Counted from the stretch's first letter, positions 1 to 9,881 are shown. The stretch: DNA of 64,000 bases from Burkholderiales bacterium RIFCSPHIGHO2_01_FULL_63_240 (GCA_001770725.1 MERU01000013.1:1-64000); one strand, 5' to 3'. Notes: generated by a model from the letters alone, not told the origin. Numbers and translations: made by a program.

Positions 1-658
<658 letters not shown>

Positions 659-710
659 GTTTGTCGCTCCTAGCGATCCTGAAATAGGAAGAGAAGGGAA
701 AGGGGGGGTG

Positions 711-785
711 TGGTGCCCATGGGCAGGATCGAACTGCCGACCTCCCCCTTACCAAGGGGGTGCTCTACCACTGAGCCACATGGGC
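711..785 (-). tRNA. tRNA-Thr (anticodon GGT)
   Basis: On the minus strand the 7-bp acceptor stem GCCCATG/CATGGGC closes a full cloverleaf with anticodon loop CTTGGTAAG and TpsiC loop GTTCGATCC. The CCA end is encoded (TGG at 711-713). It lies between tRNA-Gly and tuf. Confidence 0.97.
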
Positions 786-905
786 ATCGACACGGGTATG
801 GGTTCGGGCAAATGAACCCAGACCCGTGTCGACCTGACACAGCCTCCGCCATTCCGGCGAAGACCGCGATGGTATCACGCTGACGATGACAGAACCTTGA
901 CCACT

Positions 906-979
906 TGGAGCGGGAGACGGGAATCGAACCCGCGTCATTAGCTTGGAAGGCTAAGGTTCTACCATTGAACTACTCCCGC
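906..979 (-). tRNA. tRNA-Gly (anticodon TCC)
   Basis: Minus-strand cloverleaf with acceptor stem GCGGGAG/CTCCCGC, anticodon loop CTTCCAA and TpsiC segment GGTTCGATTCC; CCA is encoded at 906-908. Second of three tRNAs ahead of tuf. Confidence 0.97.
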
Positions 980-1041
980 TCGGGAGTCATTCCGCTGCTC
1001 GCACACGCAGGTTGCATGGCGCTCAGCAAAGCAGGTTTGCC

Positions 1042-1127
1042 TGGTGGAGGAGGCTGGATTCGAACCAGCGTACGCGTAAGCGGGCAGATTTACAGTCTGC
1101 TGCCTTTAACCACTCGGCCACCCCTCC
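1042..1127 (-). tRNA. tRNA-Tyr (anticodon GTA)
   Basis: Minus-strand class II tRNA of 86 nt with a long variable arm, acceptor stem GGAGGGG paired to CCTCCTCC, anticodon loop ACTGTAAAT and encoded CCA at 1042-1044. First gene of the Tyr-Gly-Thr-tuf unit. Confidence 0.97.
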
Positions 1128-1140
1128 AGGCAAGCCCTAG

Positions 1141-1170
1141 ACTTTAGCACAGACCGTCAATCGTTCGCAA
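1141..1170 (-). promoter_or_regulatory. Predicted promoter of the tRNA-tuf operon
   Basis: On the minus strand TTGCGA (1165-1170) is followed after 18 bases by TAAAGT (1141-1146), with TG one base before the -10 (extended -10). The first tRNA starts 14 bases downstream. The boxes match the sigma-70 consensus at 4 of 6 positions each; the placement is what makes it credible. Confidence 0.55.
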
Positions 1171-1231
1171 GCGACGTGGCGAAAATTCACCTCGAGCGCA
1201 AAGCCAACCCAGAAGCGCTTGCGCCCTGTGT

Positions 1232-2293
1232 TCAAGGCGCAACAGGCACCGCCGCCACCGCGGGCCTGCGCAAGGCAGGCGACTCGACCCAGCGCCATGA
1301 AGACCAGGCGATGAGCCAGACCAAGGCCGCCGCGAGCAGGGCCATCGGCCATGGCGCCAGCTCGAAGGCACCCAGGCTCACCAGCGTCTGGATGACGGGG
1401 AAATGCCAAAGGTAAATGCCGTAGGACAGGTCGTGCCGCAGGTCCAGCGAGGGCCGCGGCCGCACGCCCACCGCCAGCCAGGTCACGAAGGCCGCCAGGC
1501 ACGCGGGCACCAGCACATCGGGCAGGTCGGCGCCAGCGGTGCGAGGGCCATCGAGCCAGGTCAGGCAGACCAACCCGATCAGACCACCCAGCCCCCATGA
1601 GGCGCCCCAACGGGCCACGCGCTCGCGCTCGCACCAGGCCCAGGCACCGGCCAGGAAGTACATGAGTTGCCCGGGCATCTGCTTGGCGATCTCGTGGCCC
1701 ACCGGTCGGCCTGATTGAACGGCCCAGTCGGTGAAGAAGGCCCACCAGCAGGCCGACAGCACGTAGCCGATGAACAGCACCGGGGTCGCGCCCCAGCGCT
1801 TGACCGCGCCCATGAACAAGGGCACCACGGCGTAGAACATGAGCTCGACCTTGATCGTCCAGAGCGCGCCATTGACGGCGCCCGGCAAGGGGTTGGCAGT
1901 GAACACCCCGGGCAGGCCAGGCTGCAGGAAGTTGAGGAAGGCGAGGTTGGCGACCAGGTGGCGCCACCAGGCCGGCGCGCCGAAGTAGGCCTGCCAGCTC
2001 TCGGTGGACAACAGCACGCCGCCCACCGCGCACACCAGCACGACAACGGCATAGGCGGGCACGATGCGGCGCAAGCGGCGTTCGACGTAAGGCCGCCAGC
2101 CTGGCCGCAGGTCCCAGCTCATGCTGACGAGGTAGCCACTGAGCACGAAGAAAACAGGCAGGCCGAACTGCAGTGGCAACCAGCCCAGCCAGCGCTCGAA
2201 GGTGGGCAGGCGAGTGAGGTCGATGAGGTGCAACATCGCCACGGCAGCCGCGGCCGCCAGGCGAAGGACATCGAAGTGGTTGGCGCGTTTCAT
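1232..2293 (-). CDS. Acyltransferase 3 family membrane protein (sugar O-acyltransferase)
   Basis: A 353-residue polytopic inner-membrane protein of the acyltransferase-3 (OafA/NodX) family, which transfers acyl groups, often acetyl, to sugars of surface polysaccharides. The N-terminus MKRANHFDVLRLAAAAAVAMLHLID carries the family's early helix, with the histidine in MLH as the likely active-site residue; FVLSGYLVS is the second family hallmark and SYGIYLWHFPVIQ a third near the C-terminus. About ten hydrophobic segments follow. The ATG at 2293 has AGGCAGAG in front. It is the last gene of the leftward polysaccharide locus, so it probably decorates that polymer; the exact substrate is unknown. 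Confidence 0.85.
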   Translation of the reverse strand: MKRANHFDVLRLAAAAAVAMLHLIDLTRLPTFERWLGWLPLQFGLPVFFVLSGYLVSMSWDLRPGWRPYVERRLRRIVPAYAVVVLVCAVGGVLLSTESWQAYFGAPAWWRHLVANLAFLNFLQPGLPGVFTANPLPGAVNGALWTIKVELMFYAVVPLFMGAVKRWGATPVLFIGYVLSACWWAFFTDWAVQSGRPVGHEIAKQMPGQLMYFLAGAWAWCERERVARWGASWGLGGLIGLVCLTWLDGPRTAGADLPDVLVPACLAAFVTWLAVGVRPRPSLDLRHDLSYGIYLWHFPVIQTLVSLGAFELAPWPMALLAAALVWLIAWSSWRWVESPALRRPAVAAVPVAP

Positions 2294-2331
2294 CTCTGCC
2301 TCATCTACAACTCAACGAGCTCAGCGCAGGG

Positions 2332-3753
2332 TCATGGCGCCACCGACGGCCGCCAGGGGCGCAGCACGGCGGCCACCAGCCCCAGGCACAACACACCGGC
2401 TGCGGTGGCCACGGCCAGGCGACTCAGCGGCTCGGCTGGCAGGCTGGTCAGGCTCAACCAGCCAGCCACCAGAGGCAGCGCCGACACGAGCACGAGCCGC
2501 ACCAGGTTGACGCGCGGCCACAAGCCGTTGTGGTGCAGCAGCATGGCGCCGGTGACGGTCACGCCGATCAGCGTGGCCGCGGCCAGGCCCATCAGGCCGA
2601 AGGCCCAGGCCAGCAAAGGCATGGCAACGGCCTGGGCGAGGCTGCCCGCCAGGTCGCAGGCAAAGGGCAGGCGGGTGTCGCCCGCGGCGTGGCAGTAGCG
2701 CGCCAGCAGGGCGTTCCAGCCCGCGATGACCAGCGCCACGGCGTACCAGCCCAGCAAAGGCGCCAGGCGCTCCGTGCCCGTCACCCCCGGGAACAACAGG
2801 GCCACCAGGGCCGGCGCCGACATCAGCAGCCCCAGCGCCGCCGGGGTGGTGATGAGGGTGCTGGCGGCCAGGCCCTGGCGCAACAAGGGGTCGCGGTCGG
2901 CGGCCTGCCCCCGGCTCATCAGGCCCAGCAGCACCTGGCTGACCGCGGTGAGCGCCACCAGCGGCAGGTTGGCGAGCTTGCGCGCGAGGTTGAGCAGGGT
3001 GATGACGCCATCGCCCAGGTAAGAGGCGACGATGCGCTCCAGCAGGGCCACGCCCTGTCCCGTCAGCGCGCTGCCCAGCAGCGGGGCCACCTGTGCGCCC
3101 ATCTGGCGCATGAGCGCGCCCGACCAGCGCAGCTCACGCCAGCGCAGCCCCATTCGACGGACATCGGGCAGCAGGATCAGGGCGCTGAACACGGCACCGC
3201 CCACGAAGCTCCAGGCCACAGCGGTTTCGGTGCAGTCGCGCCCCAGCCAGGCCAGGCACACGACGGCCGGCAGGTTGTAGGCCAGCGAAGCAAAACCCGA
3301 CAGCAGGTAGCGCCCGTCGGCATGCAATGGCACGGACCAGGCGGCCTGCAGAACGAAAGCCGGCAGGCTCCAGGCCAGCACCGACAAGGCCTGTTCGGCC
3401 GCCACCAGGTGCGCAGCGTCCAGCCCGGGGCCGATGAGGCGCAGCAGGCCGTCGCGCGCCAGCCAGCACAGCGCGGCCAGCACCGCGCCCACGCTGGCCA
3501 TGCCGAAGGTGAAACGTGACAGCTGCGCCGGCCGCTCGTGGGCGGGCAAGGCCTGCCACCAGGCCATGGCCGCTGAAGACAGCAGGCCGCCGCCGAGCAT
3601 CATGCGGATGGCCTCAGGCAGGAACAGGGCCACCAGGAAAGCGTCGGTGCGCGCCCCCGCGCCCCAGTTGGCCACCAGCAGCCACTCGCGGCCCAGGCCC
3701 GCGGCCAGGCCGGCCACGGTGACCAGGGTGAGGGCGCCGGAAGCTCCAAGCAT
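2332..3753 (-). CDS. MurJ/MviN-family lipid-linked polysaccharide flippase
   Basis: A 473-residue integral membrane protein with about 13-14 hydrophobic segments. The start LGASGALTLVTVAGLAAGLG followed by REWLLVANWGAGARTDAF, with the AxFGxGxxxDAF-like motif, is typical of the MurJ/Wzx (MOP) superfamily that flips undecaprenyl-linked sugars across the inner membrane. In most genomes the essential peptidoglycan murJ sits elsewhere (near ileS or rpsT), so this copy inside a polysaccharide locus is better read as the Wzx-like exporter of the polymer repeat unit. It begins 12 bases after the acetyltransferase stop. Essential MurJ function cannot be excluded from sequence alone. Confidence 0.82.
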   Translation of the reverse strand: MLGASGALTLVTVAGLAAGLGREWLLVANWGAGARTDAFLVALFLPEAIRMMLGGGLLSSAAMAWWQALPAHERPAQLSRFTFGMASVGAVLAALCWLARDGLLRLIGPGLDAAHLVAAEQALSVLAWSLPAFVLQAAWSVPLHADGRYLLSGFASLAYNLPAVVCLAWLGRDCTETAVAWSFVGGAVFSALILLPDVRRMGLRWRELRWSGALMRQMGAQVAPLLGSALTGQGVALLERIVASYLGDGVITLLNLARKLANLPLVALTAVSQVLLGLMSRGQAADRDPLLRQGLAASTLITTPAALGLLMSAPALVALLFPGVTGTERLAPLLGWYAVALVIAGWNALLARYCHAAGDTRLPFACDLAGSLAQAVAMPLLAWAFGLMGLAAATLIGVTVTGAMLLHHNGLWPRVNLVRLVLVSALPLVAGWLSLTSLPAEPLSRLAVATAAGVLCLGLVAAVLRPWRPSVAP

Positions 3754-3765
3754 GCTCGGTCGCGA

Positions 3766-4593
3766 TCAGTGCAGGAAGGCGAACAGGCTGCGCCCGCCGA
3801 CCTTGTAGTTGAGGTTGCGCACGCGCTGGCCCACCGGCTTGGCGCTGAAGCCCGCCACGATCGTGTAGGGCTCGACCTTCTTGCTCACGGTGGTGTTGGC
3901 CGAGATCACGGCGCCTTCGCCGATGTGCGAGCCCGGCAGCACGATGGCGCGCGAGGTGACCCAGGCCCAGTCGTCGATGCGCACGGGTGCCGACACCGAC
4001 CAGAACTCGGGCGCATCCAGGTCGTGCCCGCCCGCCACGATGAGCACGTGCGAGGCGATGGTGACGTGATCGCCGATGGTCAGGCCCGATCGAGCGTCGA
4101 TCTGGCAATGCCAGCCGATGCAGGTGTCGTCCCCGATGGTCAGGCTCTCGACGCCGATGACCTCGGTGTTGCGCCAGACCGAGGAGCCCTTGCCGATCTT
4201 GGCGCCGCCCAGGCGCAGCCAGTTCACGCGGATGGTGTGGCTGGGGATCTTGTTGATGAAGATGTTGTAGAGCTGCTCCCAGACGCGGCGCATGCGGTCG
4301 ACCAGCGTGGGCCAGTTCTTGCCGTAGTCGGGCAGCTTGCGTCCCGGGACTTCGTCGAACAGGGCCACGAAGAGCTGGCGCGCCACCGGGTCGGCGATGC
4401 GTTTGCGCAGGTCCAGGCAGGCGATGTGCACGACCACATCGTCAGGACCCCTGCCCTGGCTCTCGAAAAGAACATTGTTGGCGAGGCACCAGTCGTAAGC
4501 GGCCTGCAACTGGGGCTCGGCCACACCCAGGCGCGCGGCGTACTCGTCCAGCCGCTGGCGGACGTTGTTGCTGTGGTAGATGCGGTGTTTCAT
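3766..4593 (-). CDS. Hexapeptide-repeat acetyltransferase (WcaF/LacA-like) of the polysaccharide locus
   Basis: A 275-residue protein with a C-terminal left-handed beta-helix: isoleucine/valine-led hexads such as IGKGSSVWRNTEVIG, IGDDTCIGWHCQID, IGDHVTIASHVLIVAGGHD and IGEGAVISANTTV. GGHD holds the likely catalytic histidine of this acetyltransferase fold. The first 110 residues (MKHRIYHSNNVRQRL onward) are an extra helical domain not usual in simple LacA proteins. The start at 4593 is chosen because its ATG overlaps the TGA of the upstream polymerase gene (ATGA); a longer reading frame extends upstream but would run through that gene. It probably O-acetylates a sugar of the repeat unit. Confidence 0.8.
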   Translation of the reverse strand: MKHRIYHSNNVRQRLDEYAARLGVAEPQLQAAYDWCLANNVLFESQGRGPDDVVVHIACLDLRKRIADPVARQLFVALFDEVPGRKLPDYGKNWPTLVDRMRRVWEQLYNIFINKIPSHTIRVNWLRLGGAKIGKGSSVWRNTEVIGVESLTIGDDTCIGWHCQIDARSGLTIGDHVTIASHVLIVAGGHDLDAPEFWSVSAPVRIDDWAWVTSRAIVLPGSHIGEGAVISANTTVSKKVEPYTIVAGFSAKPVGQRVRNLNYKVGGRSLFAFLH

Positions 4594-5999
4594 GGTCGGA
4601 TCGGAGGAGAGGACGACGATGACAAGGCGGCGTCGGGCGTGCGGGCGTAATGCAGGCCCAAGGCGAACACCAGCCAGAACAGGGCGATGAGCACCTGCGT
4701 GAAACTGAAGTAGTGGTCGATGAATCCGGTGGACAGCGCCGCAAGCACCGTGCCCACCGTGGCGATGCGCATGGCGTTGCCCCGGTCGACGCGATCGAAG
4801 CGGCCTGGCATGCGGACCTCGCGCCACCAGGCGCGCGTGGCAAGGATGAACAGCACCATGCCCGGCAGGCCCAGCTTGAACCAGTAGTTCAGCCAGAGGT
4901 TGGAGATGCCGTAGACGTCCTTCTCGGGCGAGGAGGCCGGTGTGTCGGCCTTGAAACCCAGGCCCAGCGGGTAGCGCAAGGCGTTTTCAGGAAAGCGCTT
5001 GTACTCCTCGAAGCGCACACCGGTGCTGACGTCGTTGCTGGAGAACAGCGAGGCAAAGCGCTTTTGGGCCGGTGGGTAGGTGGCCACGAAGATGGCGGCG
5101 AGGATGCCCGCGATGACCAGGCCGCGCAGGGCATAGGGTGTTCGCTTGGTCGCCAGCCAGACCACGACCACACCCATGGCCAGCAGGGCGCCGCGCGAGC
5201 CGCAAAAAACGATGCCGGCCAGCGAGGTGACGGCCACGAACCAGCCCAAAGCGCGCCGCCAACCCACATTGGCCACGCCGTAGAACAGGCCCAGCGGCGC
5301 GGCCAGCAGCATGGCGCCGCCGGTGGAGTTGGGGTGCACCCAGGGCGAGGCCATGCGGCCCGGGTCGGCGCCGAAGATGTCGGCGATGACCTCCGGGTGG
5401 GCGTACTGCAGCTTGGTCAGGAAAGGCACCATCAGGCGCGCATCACGGCCCGCGAAGAAAAAGCCCAGCGAGATGCACGCCAGCAGCGCGAAGCCCAGCA
5501 GCAGGCACAGGATGACCTGCTCGCGCTCGCGCGGCGTGGGCGCCAGGATGGGCAACAAGGCGATGGGCGAGACGTTGAGCAGGTAGCGCACCCAGTTGAC
5601 CGGGCCGATGCCGTCGCCTTCGGGGATGAACTGCCCGACCACGAGCGGGATCATCGTCCAGCCCAGGAAGTAGGCGACCTGTTTTTCGGTGGGGCCGAAC
5701 TGGATGCCCGGCAGCGTGCCCGTCAGCCAGTGCCAGAACACGCCCAGCCAGGTCAGCGCCAGCAGCGCCTCGGAGGTGGTGATGCGCACGCCCAGCGAGA
5801 TCGTCATCCAGGGCAGGGCCGGCGCCAGCAGGCAAAACAGCAGGAAACCGCGCTTGGGGCTGCTGACGACGAACAGCAGGGACGCCAGCGCCACCAACGC
5901 GATGCCGGTCAGCACGGGCGTGGTCAGCACCATCAAGGCGGCGAACAGCACCCCCAGCGTGACCGGGAGGACCAGGGAGGCGCGCGCGCCCTGCCGCAT
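4590..5999 (-). CDS. O-antigen ligase/polymerase-like membrane protein (Wzy-like)
   Basis: A 469-residue polytopic membrane protein with about 12 hydrophobic segments and a large periplasmic loop (about residues 320-380, from KRFASLFSSNDVSTGVRFEE), the layout of the Wzy_C/O-antigen ligase family that joins lipid-linked repeat units. The loop has several arginine and glutamate residues (GVRFEEYKRFPENALR), as in the family. It starts in a TGATG overlap with the glycosyltransferase upstream and ends in an ATGA overlap with the acetyltransferase. In this setting polymerisation of the exopolysaccharide is more likely than LPS ligation. Confidence 0.82.
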   Translation of the reverse strand: MRQGARASLVLPVTLGVLFAALMVLTTPVLTGIALVALASLLFVVSSPKRGFLLFCLLAPALPWMTISLGVRITTSEALLALTWLGVFWHWLTGTLPGIQFGPTEKQVAYFLGWTMIPLVVGQFIPEGDGIGPVNWVRYLLNVSPIALLPILAPTPREREQVILCLLLGFALLACISLGFFFAGRDARLMVPFLTKLQYAHPEVIADIFGADPGRMASPWVHPNSTGGAMLLAAPLGLFYGVANVGWRRALGWFVAVTSLAGIVFCGSRGALLAMGVVVVWLATKRTPYALRGLVIAGILAAIFVATYPPAQKRFASLFSSNDVSTGVRFEEYKRFPENALRYPLGLGFKADTPASSPEKDVYGISNLWLNYWFKLGLPGMVLFILATRAWWREVRMPGRFDRVDRGNAMRIATVGTVLAALSTGFIDHYFSFTQVLIALFWLVFALGLHYARTPDAALSSSSSPPIRP

Positions 6000-7231
6000 C
6001 AGTGCACCCCGTTGGCGGCACGTTCGCCCGCCAGCACCGAGGCGTAGACGCCCTCGAGCTGCGCAGCCACCGCGGACCAGTCGAACTCTGCCTGCACCAG
6101 GGCGCGAGCGGCTTCACCCATGGCGCGTGCGGCGTCAGGGTGGTCGAGGGCCTGCAACAGCGCCTGGGCCATGGTCTCGGGCGTGTCGGCAACGCGTGCG
6201 TGGCGACCATCGATGACGGGCAGGCCCGACAGGCCCTCGCGCGTGGAGACCACCGGCAGTCCCGCGGCCATGGCTTCGAGCACCTTGAGCTTGGAGCCGC
6301 CACCGAAGCGCAACGGCGCCATGAACACGGCGCTGTGGGCCTGCACCTCGGTGAGGTCGGGCACGTAGCCACGCCATTCGATGCGCTCATCCGGAAAGCG
6401 CTTGGCCCATGCCTCGGGCATGCCATGGCCGCAGATGCGAAAACGCACGTCGGGCGCCAGGGCCCAGACCTTCGGCGCGATGTCGGTGAGCGCCCACTCG
6501 ACCGCATCGACGTTGGGGGCGTACTCGTAGTTGCCCAGAAAGAGCACGGTGCGCGAGGCCGGGTCGTGCCGCACGGCCGCGAAGGCGCGGGTGTCCACGC
6601 CGTTGCTGACCACGTGCGTGGGCCGCCCCGCGCCGATGAGGCCAAGCTGGCCGGCATCCGAATCGGTGACGGCGACGATGGCGCTGGCTTGCGCGAGCAC
6701 GTGGCGCTCCCAGCGGCGGGCGCGGCGCTGGTCCCACGCGGCCAGGCCGCGCAACCACGCCGGCCACTTGCCGTAGGTGGCCGAGCCCAGCGCCGATTCG
6801 ACGTTGTGCTCGGTGATGACGAAGCGCTGGCGGTGGCGGCGCAAGGCCTGCTCGAAGGGCTGAAAGCCGTAGCTGTGCTCGATCTGAACGATGTCCCACT
6901 TCTGCTCGGCCAGCAGTCGCTCGAAACGAGCGCTCAAGGCTGGCGCGTGGCCGTTGATCGTGGTCAGCAGGGGCTGGCGTGAGGTGGCCGCCCGCCACAG
7001 GGTGGCCGGGTGCTTGAGCGGCCTGCGCGGCAGCACGATCACCTCTTCGGCCATCGCGCCCAGAACGCGTCGCGTGGCCTCGTCGGCTGGCGTCTTGGAC
7101 TGGATCAGCAGGGTAAGCCGGTGGCCGCGCGCTGCCATCTCGCGGATGAGGTTGAACTGCCGCGACTTGCCGCCGCTGGTCACGGGCCAGGGCAGGTAGG
7201 GCAGGGTCCAGAGGATGCGCAGCGACTTCAC
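5999..7231 (-). CDS. Glycosyltransferase family 4 protein
   Basis: A 410-residue GT-B enzyme that adds a sugar to the growing lipid-linked repeat unit at the cytoplasmic side of the membrane. N-terminal part: LRILWTLPYLPWPVTSGGKSR with the donor/acceptor glycine loop; middle: FVITEHNVESA; C-terminal part: VLFLGNYEYAPNVDA and the GT4 nucleotide-sugar signature in APLRFGGGSKLKVLEAMAAG. The EAMAAGLPVVST stretch is the EX7E-type motif of retaining GT4 enzymes. It starts with GTG, overlapping the TGA of the glycoside hydrolase gene (GTGA), which supports coupled translation. Sugar specificity unknown. Confidence 0.88.
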   Translation of the reverse strand: MKSLRILWTLPYLPWPVTSGGKSRQFNLIREMAARGHRLTLLIQSKTPADEATRRVLGAMAEEVIVLPRRPLKHPATLWRAATSRQPLLTTINGHAPALSARFERLLAEQKWDIVQIEHSYGFQPFEQALRRHRQRFVITEHNVESALGSATYGKWPAWLRGLAAWDQRRARRWERHVLAQASAIVAVTDSDAGQLGLIGAGRPTHVVSNGVDTRAFAAVRHDPASRTVLFLGNYEYAPNVDAVEWALTDIAPKVWALAPDVRFRICGHGMPEAWAKRFPDERIEWRGYVPDLTEVQAHSAVFMAPLRFGGGSKLKVLEAMAAGLPVVSTREGLSGLPVIDGRHARVADTPETMAQALLQALDHPDAARAMGEAARALVQAEFDWSAVAAQLEGVYASVLAGERAANGVH

Positions 7232-8634
7232 GATTGACCCAAGGTTGGCCCCGAGGCCTGCACCAGGATCTGCAGGCCCGGCTCCAGGGTCAGGCGCAGC
7301 TTGCCCTGGCTCGACTCAAGCGTGGTTTGCCGGCCCGAGACGGGGTGGTGCAGCACCGCGGACTTGCCTTGCGCCGGGATGCGCACCTCGGCCTTCTTCT
7401 CGGCCCAGGCCATCCAAAGGCGAGCGCCATCGGGGCGGCGCCAGCCGATGCTGACCAGCCCCAGTGGCGCGTCGCCCTTGGCGGCTTCCACGGCAGGCGG
7501 GGTGTCGGGCTCCAGGCGGGGGCCGCAAACCTGCAGGAAGCGCTTGAGCGCGTGGAACACGGGCTTGGGCTCGCCGTTCAGGCGCAGCAAGCCGTAGTGC
7601 TGGTCGCGCTCGGAGGCGCGCGAGTCCAGGTCGGACAGGGTGAACAGGAACACCTTGTCGTAGTCGAGCGCGGCCATCAGGGCCAGGCGCTTGAGCGTGA
7701 AGTCGGCCTGGCCGTCCTCGCCGACGATGGGCTGCTCTTCCACCGGGCCCTTGTAGCTGGACCAGCCCCATTCGGTCGCCCAGATCTGCTTGACGCCAGC
7801 CGAGCGCAGCCACTGGTGCGCAGGCACCACGCGCTTGACGAAGTCGCGGGCGTCGGCGTCCGAGCCTTCGGCCTTCGTGGTGTAGGGGTGGTACGCCACG
7901 GTCACGTCGAGGTTGAAGGCCCCCAGGCGGCCGAGCTTTTCGATCATCAGCCCGCTGCCGTCGCCCATCTCGCTGAAATAGGCCATGCCGGCCATGGCGA
8001 TGGGTTTGCCCGGCACGGTGGCGCGCAGGCCCTGAACCGAGGCCAGCAGCATGCGGCCGTAGCCCTCGGGGTCGGGCTTGGGGGCCCAGAAGCCGAGGAT
8101 GTTGGGCTCGTTCCAGACCTGCCAGACGTTGACCTGCGGGTAGCGCTTGGCCACCTGCATCAGGCGCTGTGCGTACAGGCGCGGGTCGCGCGGCGGGAAC
8201 TTGTCGAAGTAGCGCTCGTACTGGTTGCCGGCCTCGACCGACGAAGCGTAGCGCGGCGTGCCCACCATGTAGACGATGCTCTTGAGGCCGCTGTCAGACA
8301 CGAGCTTCATCATGCGGTCGATGGGCGCGAGGTCGAACTGGCCCTCCTTGGGCTCGAGCAGCATCCAGTGCAGGCCCAGGCGCACCCAGTTCAGGCCCAG
8401 CTCCTTCATGCGCTGCACCTGGCGCGCCGCGACCTCGGGCGGGAACCACTGCAGTTGCGCGTTCAGGCCCAGGAAGTCCTGCCAGACCACGGTGCGCGCC
8501 GGCTTGAGCACCTGCTCGGGCAGCTTCTGCCAGGGCCAGGCGGCCCAGCCCGCGGCCGAGGCGGAGGCGGTCGCGAGCGCGCCGGTCGCCCGCAGCAGGG
8601 CACGGCGATCCAGTGGGCCGCCACCTTCGCTCAT
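7228..8634 (-). CDS. Exported GH39-like glycoside hydrolase (PslG-like)
   Basis: A 468-residue protein with a twin-arginine-type leader (LDRRALLRATGALATASA) and a TIM-barrel hydrolase domain. The acid/base glutamate is in QVWNEPNILGFW and the nucleophile glutamate in IWATEWGWSSYKG, the Asn-Glu and Glu spacing of clan GH-A; layout and neighbours recall PslG of Pseudomonas, a GH39 enzyme that trims Psl polysaccharide. A C-terminal beta-rich part (from about residue 390) follows. The start at 8634 is fixed by the ATGA overlap with the upstream glycosyltransferase. Likely role: cutting or editing the polymer in the periplasm. Other GH-A families (GH5) remain possible. Confidence 0.78.
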   Translation of the reverse strand: MSEGGGPLDRRALLRATGALATASASAAGWAAWPWQKLPEQVLKPARTVVWQDFLGLNAQLQWFPPEVAARQVQRMKELGLNWVRLGLHWMLLEPKEGQFDLAPIDRMMKLVSDSGLKSIVYMVGTPRYASSVEAGNQYERYFDKFPPRDPRLYAQRLMQVAKRYPQVNVWQVWNEPNILGFWAPKPDPEGYGRMLLASVQGLRATVPGKPIAMAGMAYFSEMGDGSGLMIEKLGRLGAFNLDVTVAYHPYTTKAEGSDADARDFVKRVVPAHQWLRSAGVKQIWATEWGWSSYKGPVEEQPIVGEDGQADFTLKRLALMAALDYDKVFLFTLSDLDSRASERDQHYGLLRLNGEPKPVFHALKRFLQVCGPRLEPDTPPAVEAAKGDAPLGLVSIGWRRPDGARLWMAWAEKKAEVRIPAQGKSAVLHHPVSGRQTTLESSQGKLRLTLEPGLQILVQASGPTLGQS

Positions 8635-9878
8635 GCCTGGCCCCTGTTGGCCACCGGCAGGCCGGCCCGCGCACGCGCCTTGCCGCGCCGCTGCACCACC
8701 TGCTGGAAGTGCCCCGCGAAGGCGTGGCCGGTGCGGTCCCACTGACGGGCCTCGGCCAGGCGGCCCGCGGCCTTCGTCCAGCCGATCAGCTTGCTGGGGT
8801 CGACCAGCAGGTCGTAGAGGGCCTGGGCGAGCTGCCCGACCTGCCCCTGCCGGTAAGACAGGCCGTTGCCTTGCGAGATTTCCTCGGCGAAGGACCGGGC
8901 ATCGGAGGTGATGACGGCGCGCCCGCATCCGATCGCCCAGGCCAGGGCACCGCTGGTGCCTCGCATCTGGCCGAGCAGCGAGAGCTTGCGCGACTCCCGG
9001 TAAGGCAGCACCACGAGGTGGTGACGCTGGATGAGCGCCGGGATGTCCGGCTCTTCGACGTCCAGCTCCCAGTCCACGTGACCGCTGATGCCTCGGTCGG
9101 CCACGCGCTGGCGAAGCTCGTCGAGGTAGCTGCGTCCGCCGCCGAAGGTCATGTCGGGCGCCGTGCCACCTGCGATCGTCAGGCGGATGCGCCCGGCGTG
9201 TTCCGGGTGCTGCTTGACCACCTGCCCCACCGCGTCGACCAGGTCTTCGATGCCCTTGCCGCTGTAGATGTAGCCGAAATACAGGACGCGCAACACCGTG
9301 TCGTCGGGCAAGGGCGCCACCGGCAGGCTCAGCACGCCGTGGGGGATGACGCTGACGCGCTCGGGCACCAGGCGCATGCGCTTGCTCAGCGCCTGCGCGC
9401 CGGTGCGCGTCAGCGTGACCAGGCCGTCCAGGCGCTTGGCCAGGCGCCTCTCGCACACCAGGGTGTGCGGATCCACCAGCACGGCGGTGAGCTTGCTGAA
9501 CCAGGCGGGCAGCACGCGCGAGCCGTCGAGCGCACGCCACCAGCGCGCCACCGGCCGCCACACCAGGCGCTCCGGGTCGTGCGCGGTGGCAGACAGGGCG
9601 GGTCGGTCGCGCAACTCTGACAGGGCCGCCAGCACGAAGAATTCACCATGGCGCCCGCCACCCAACTCGGCGTGAACGACGTCGACGCGCGACCAGTCGC
9701 GCTCGGACACCCAACGGCGGGCCGCCTGCAGCGACTGGATGGGCCGCTGGCCTTGCAGCGGGGTCAGCACCTCGACGCCCGCACCATTGACGGCACGGCG
9801 CCAGTGAGCGGCGTAATCGGCGATGCCCGTTCGCTCGGGCGGCAGGGGCGACAGGAGGACGACTCGGATGCCACGCAT
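8631..9878 (-). CDS. Glycosyltransferase family 4 protein
   Basis: A 415-residue GT-B glycosyltransferase. The N-terminus IRVVLLSPLPPERTGIADYA is the usual GT4 opening (PLPPxRSGIADY); VLYFGYIYSGKGIEDLVDA starts the donor-binding half, and ALAWAIGCGRAVITSD takes the place of the family's acidic nucleotide-sugar motif. It lacks a clear EX7E at that point (QMRGTSGALAWAIGCG), so its catalytic state deserves care. It starts 3 bases after the stop of the Wzc-like gene and overlaps the glycoside hydrolase gene by four bases. Confidence 0.82.
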   Translation of the reverse strand: MRGIRVVLLSPLPPERTGIADYAAHWRRAVNGAGVEVLTPLQGQRPIQSLQAARRWVSERDWSRVDVVHAELGGGRHGEFFVLAALSELRDRPALSATAHDPERLVWRPVARWWRALDGSRVLPAWFSKLTAVLVDPHTLVCERRLAKRLDGLVTLTRTGAQALSKRMRLVPERVSVIPHGVLSLPVAPLPDDTVLRVLYFGYIYSGKGIEDLVDAVGQVVKQHPEHAGRIRLTIAGGTAPDMTFGGGRSYLDELRQRVADRGISGHVDWELDVEEPDIPALIQRHHLVVLPYRESRKLSLLGQMRGTSGALAWAIGCGRAVITSDARSFAEEISQGNGLSYRQGQVGQLAQALYDLLVDPSKLIGWTKAAGRLAEARQWDRTGHAFAGHFQQVVQRRGKARARAGLPVANRGQA

Positions 9879-9881
9879 GTT

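Noticed and set aside
8635-9561. Upstream extension of the glycoside hydrolase frame into 8635-9561
   Set aside because: That stretch is the glycosyltransferase gene read in another frame; the signal peptide begins at 8634 only.
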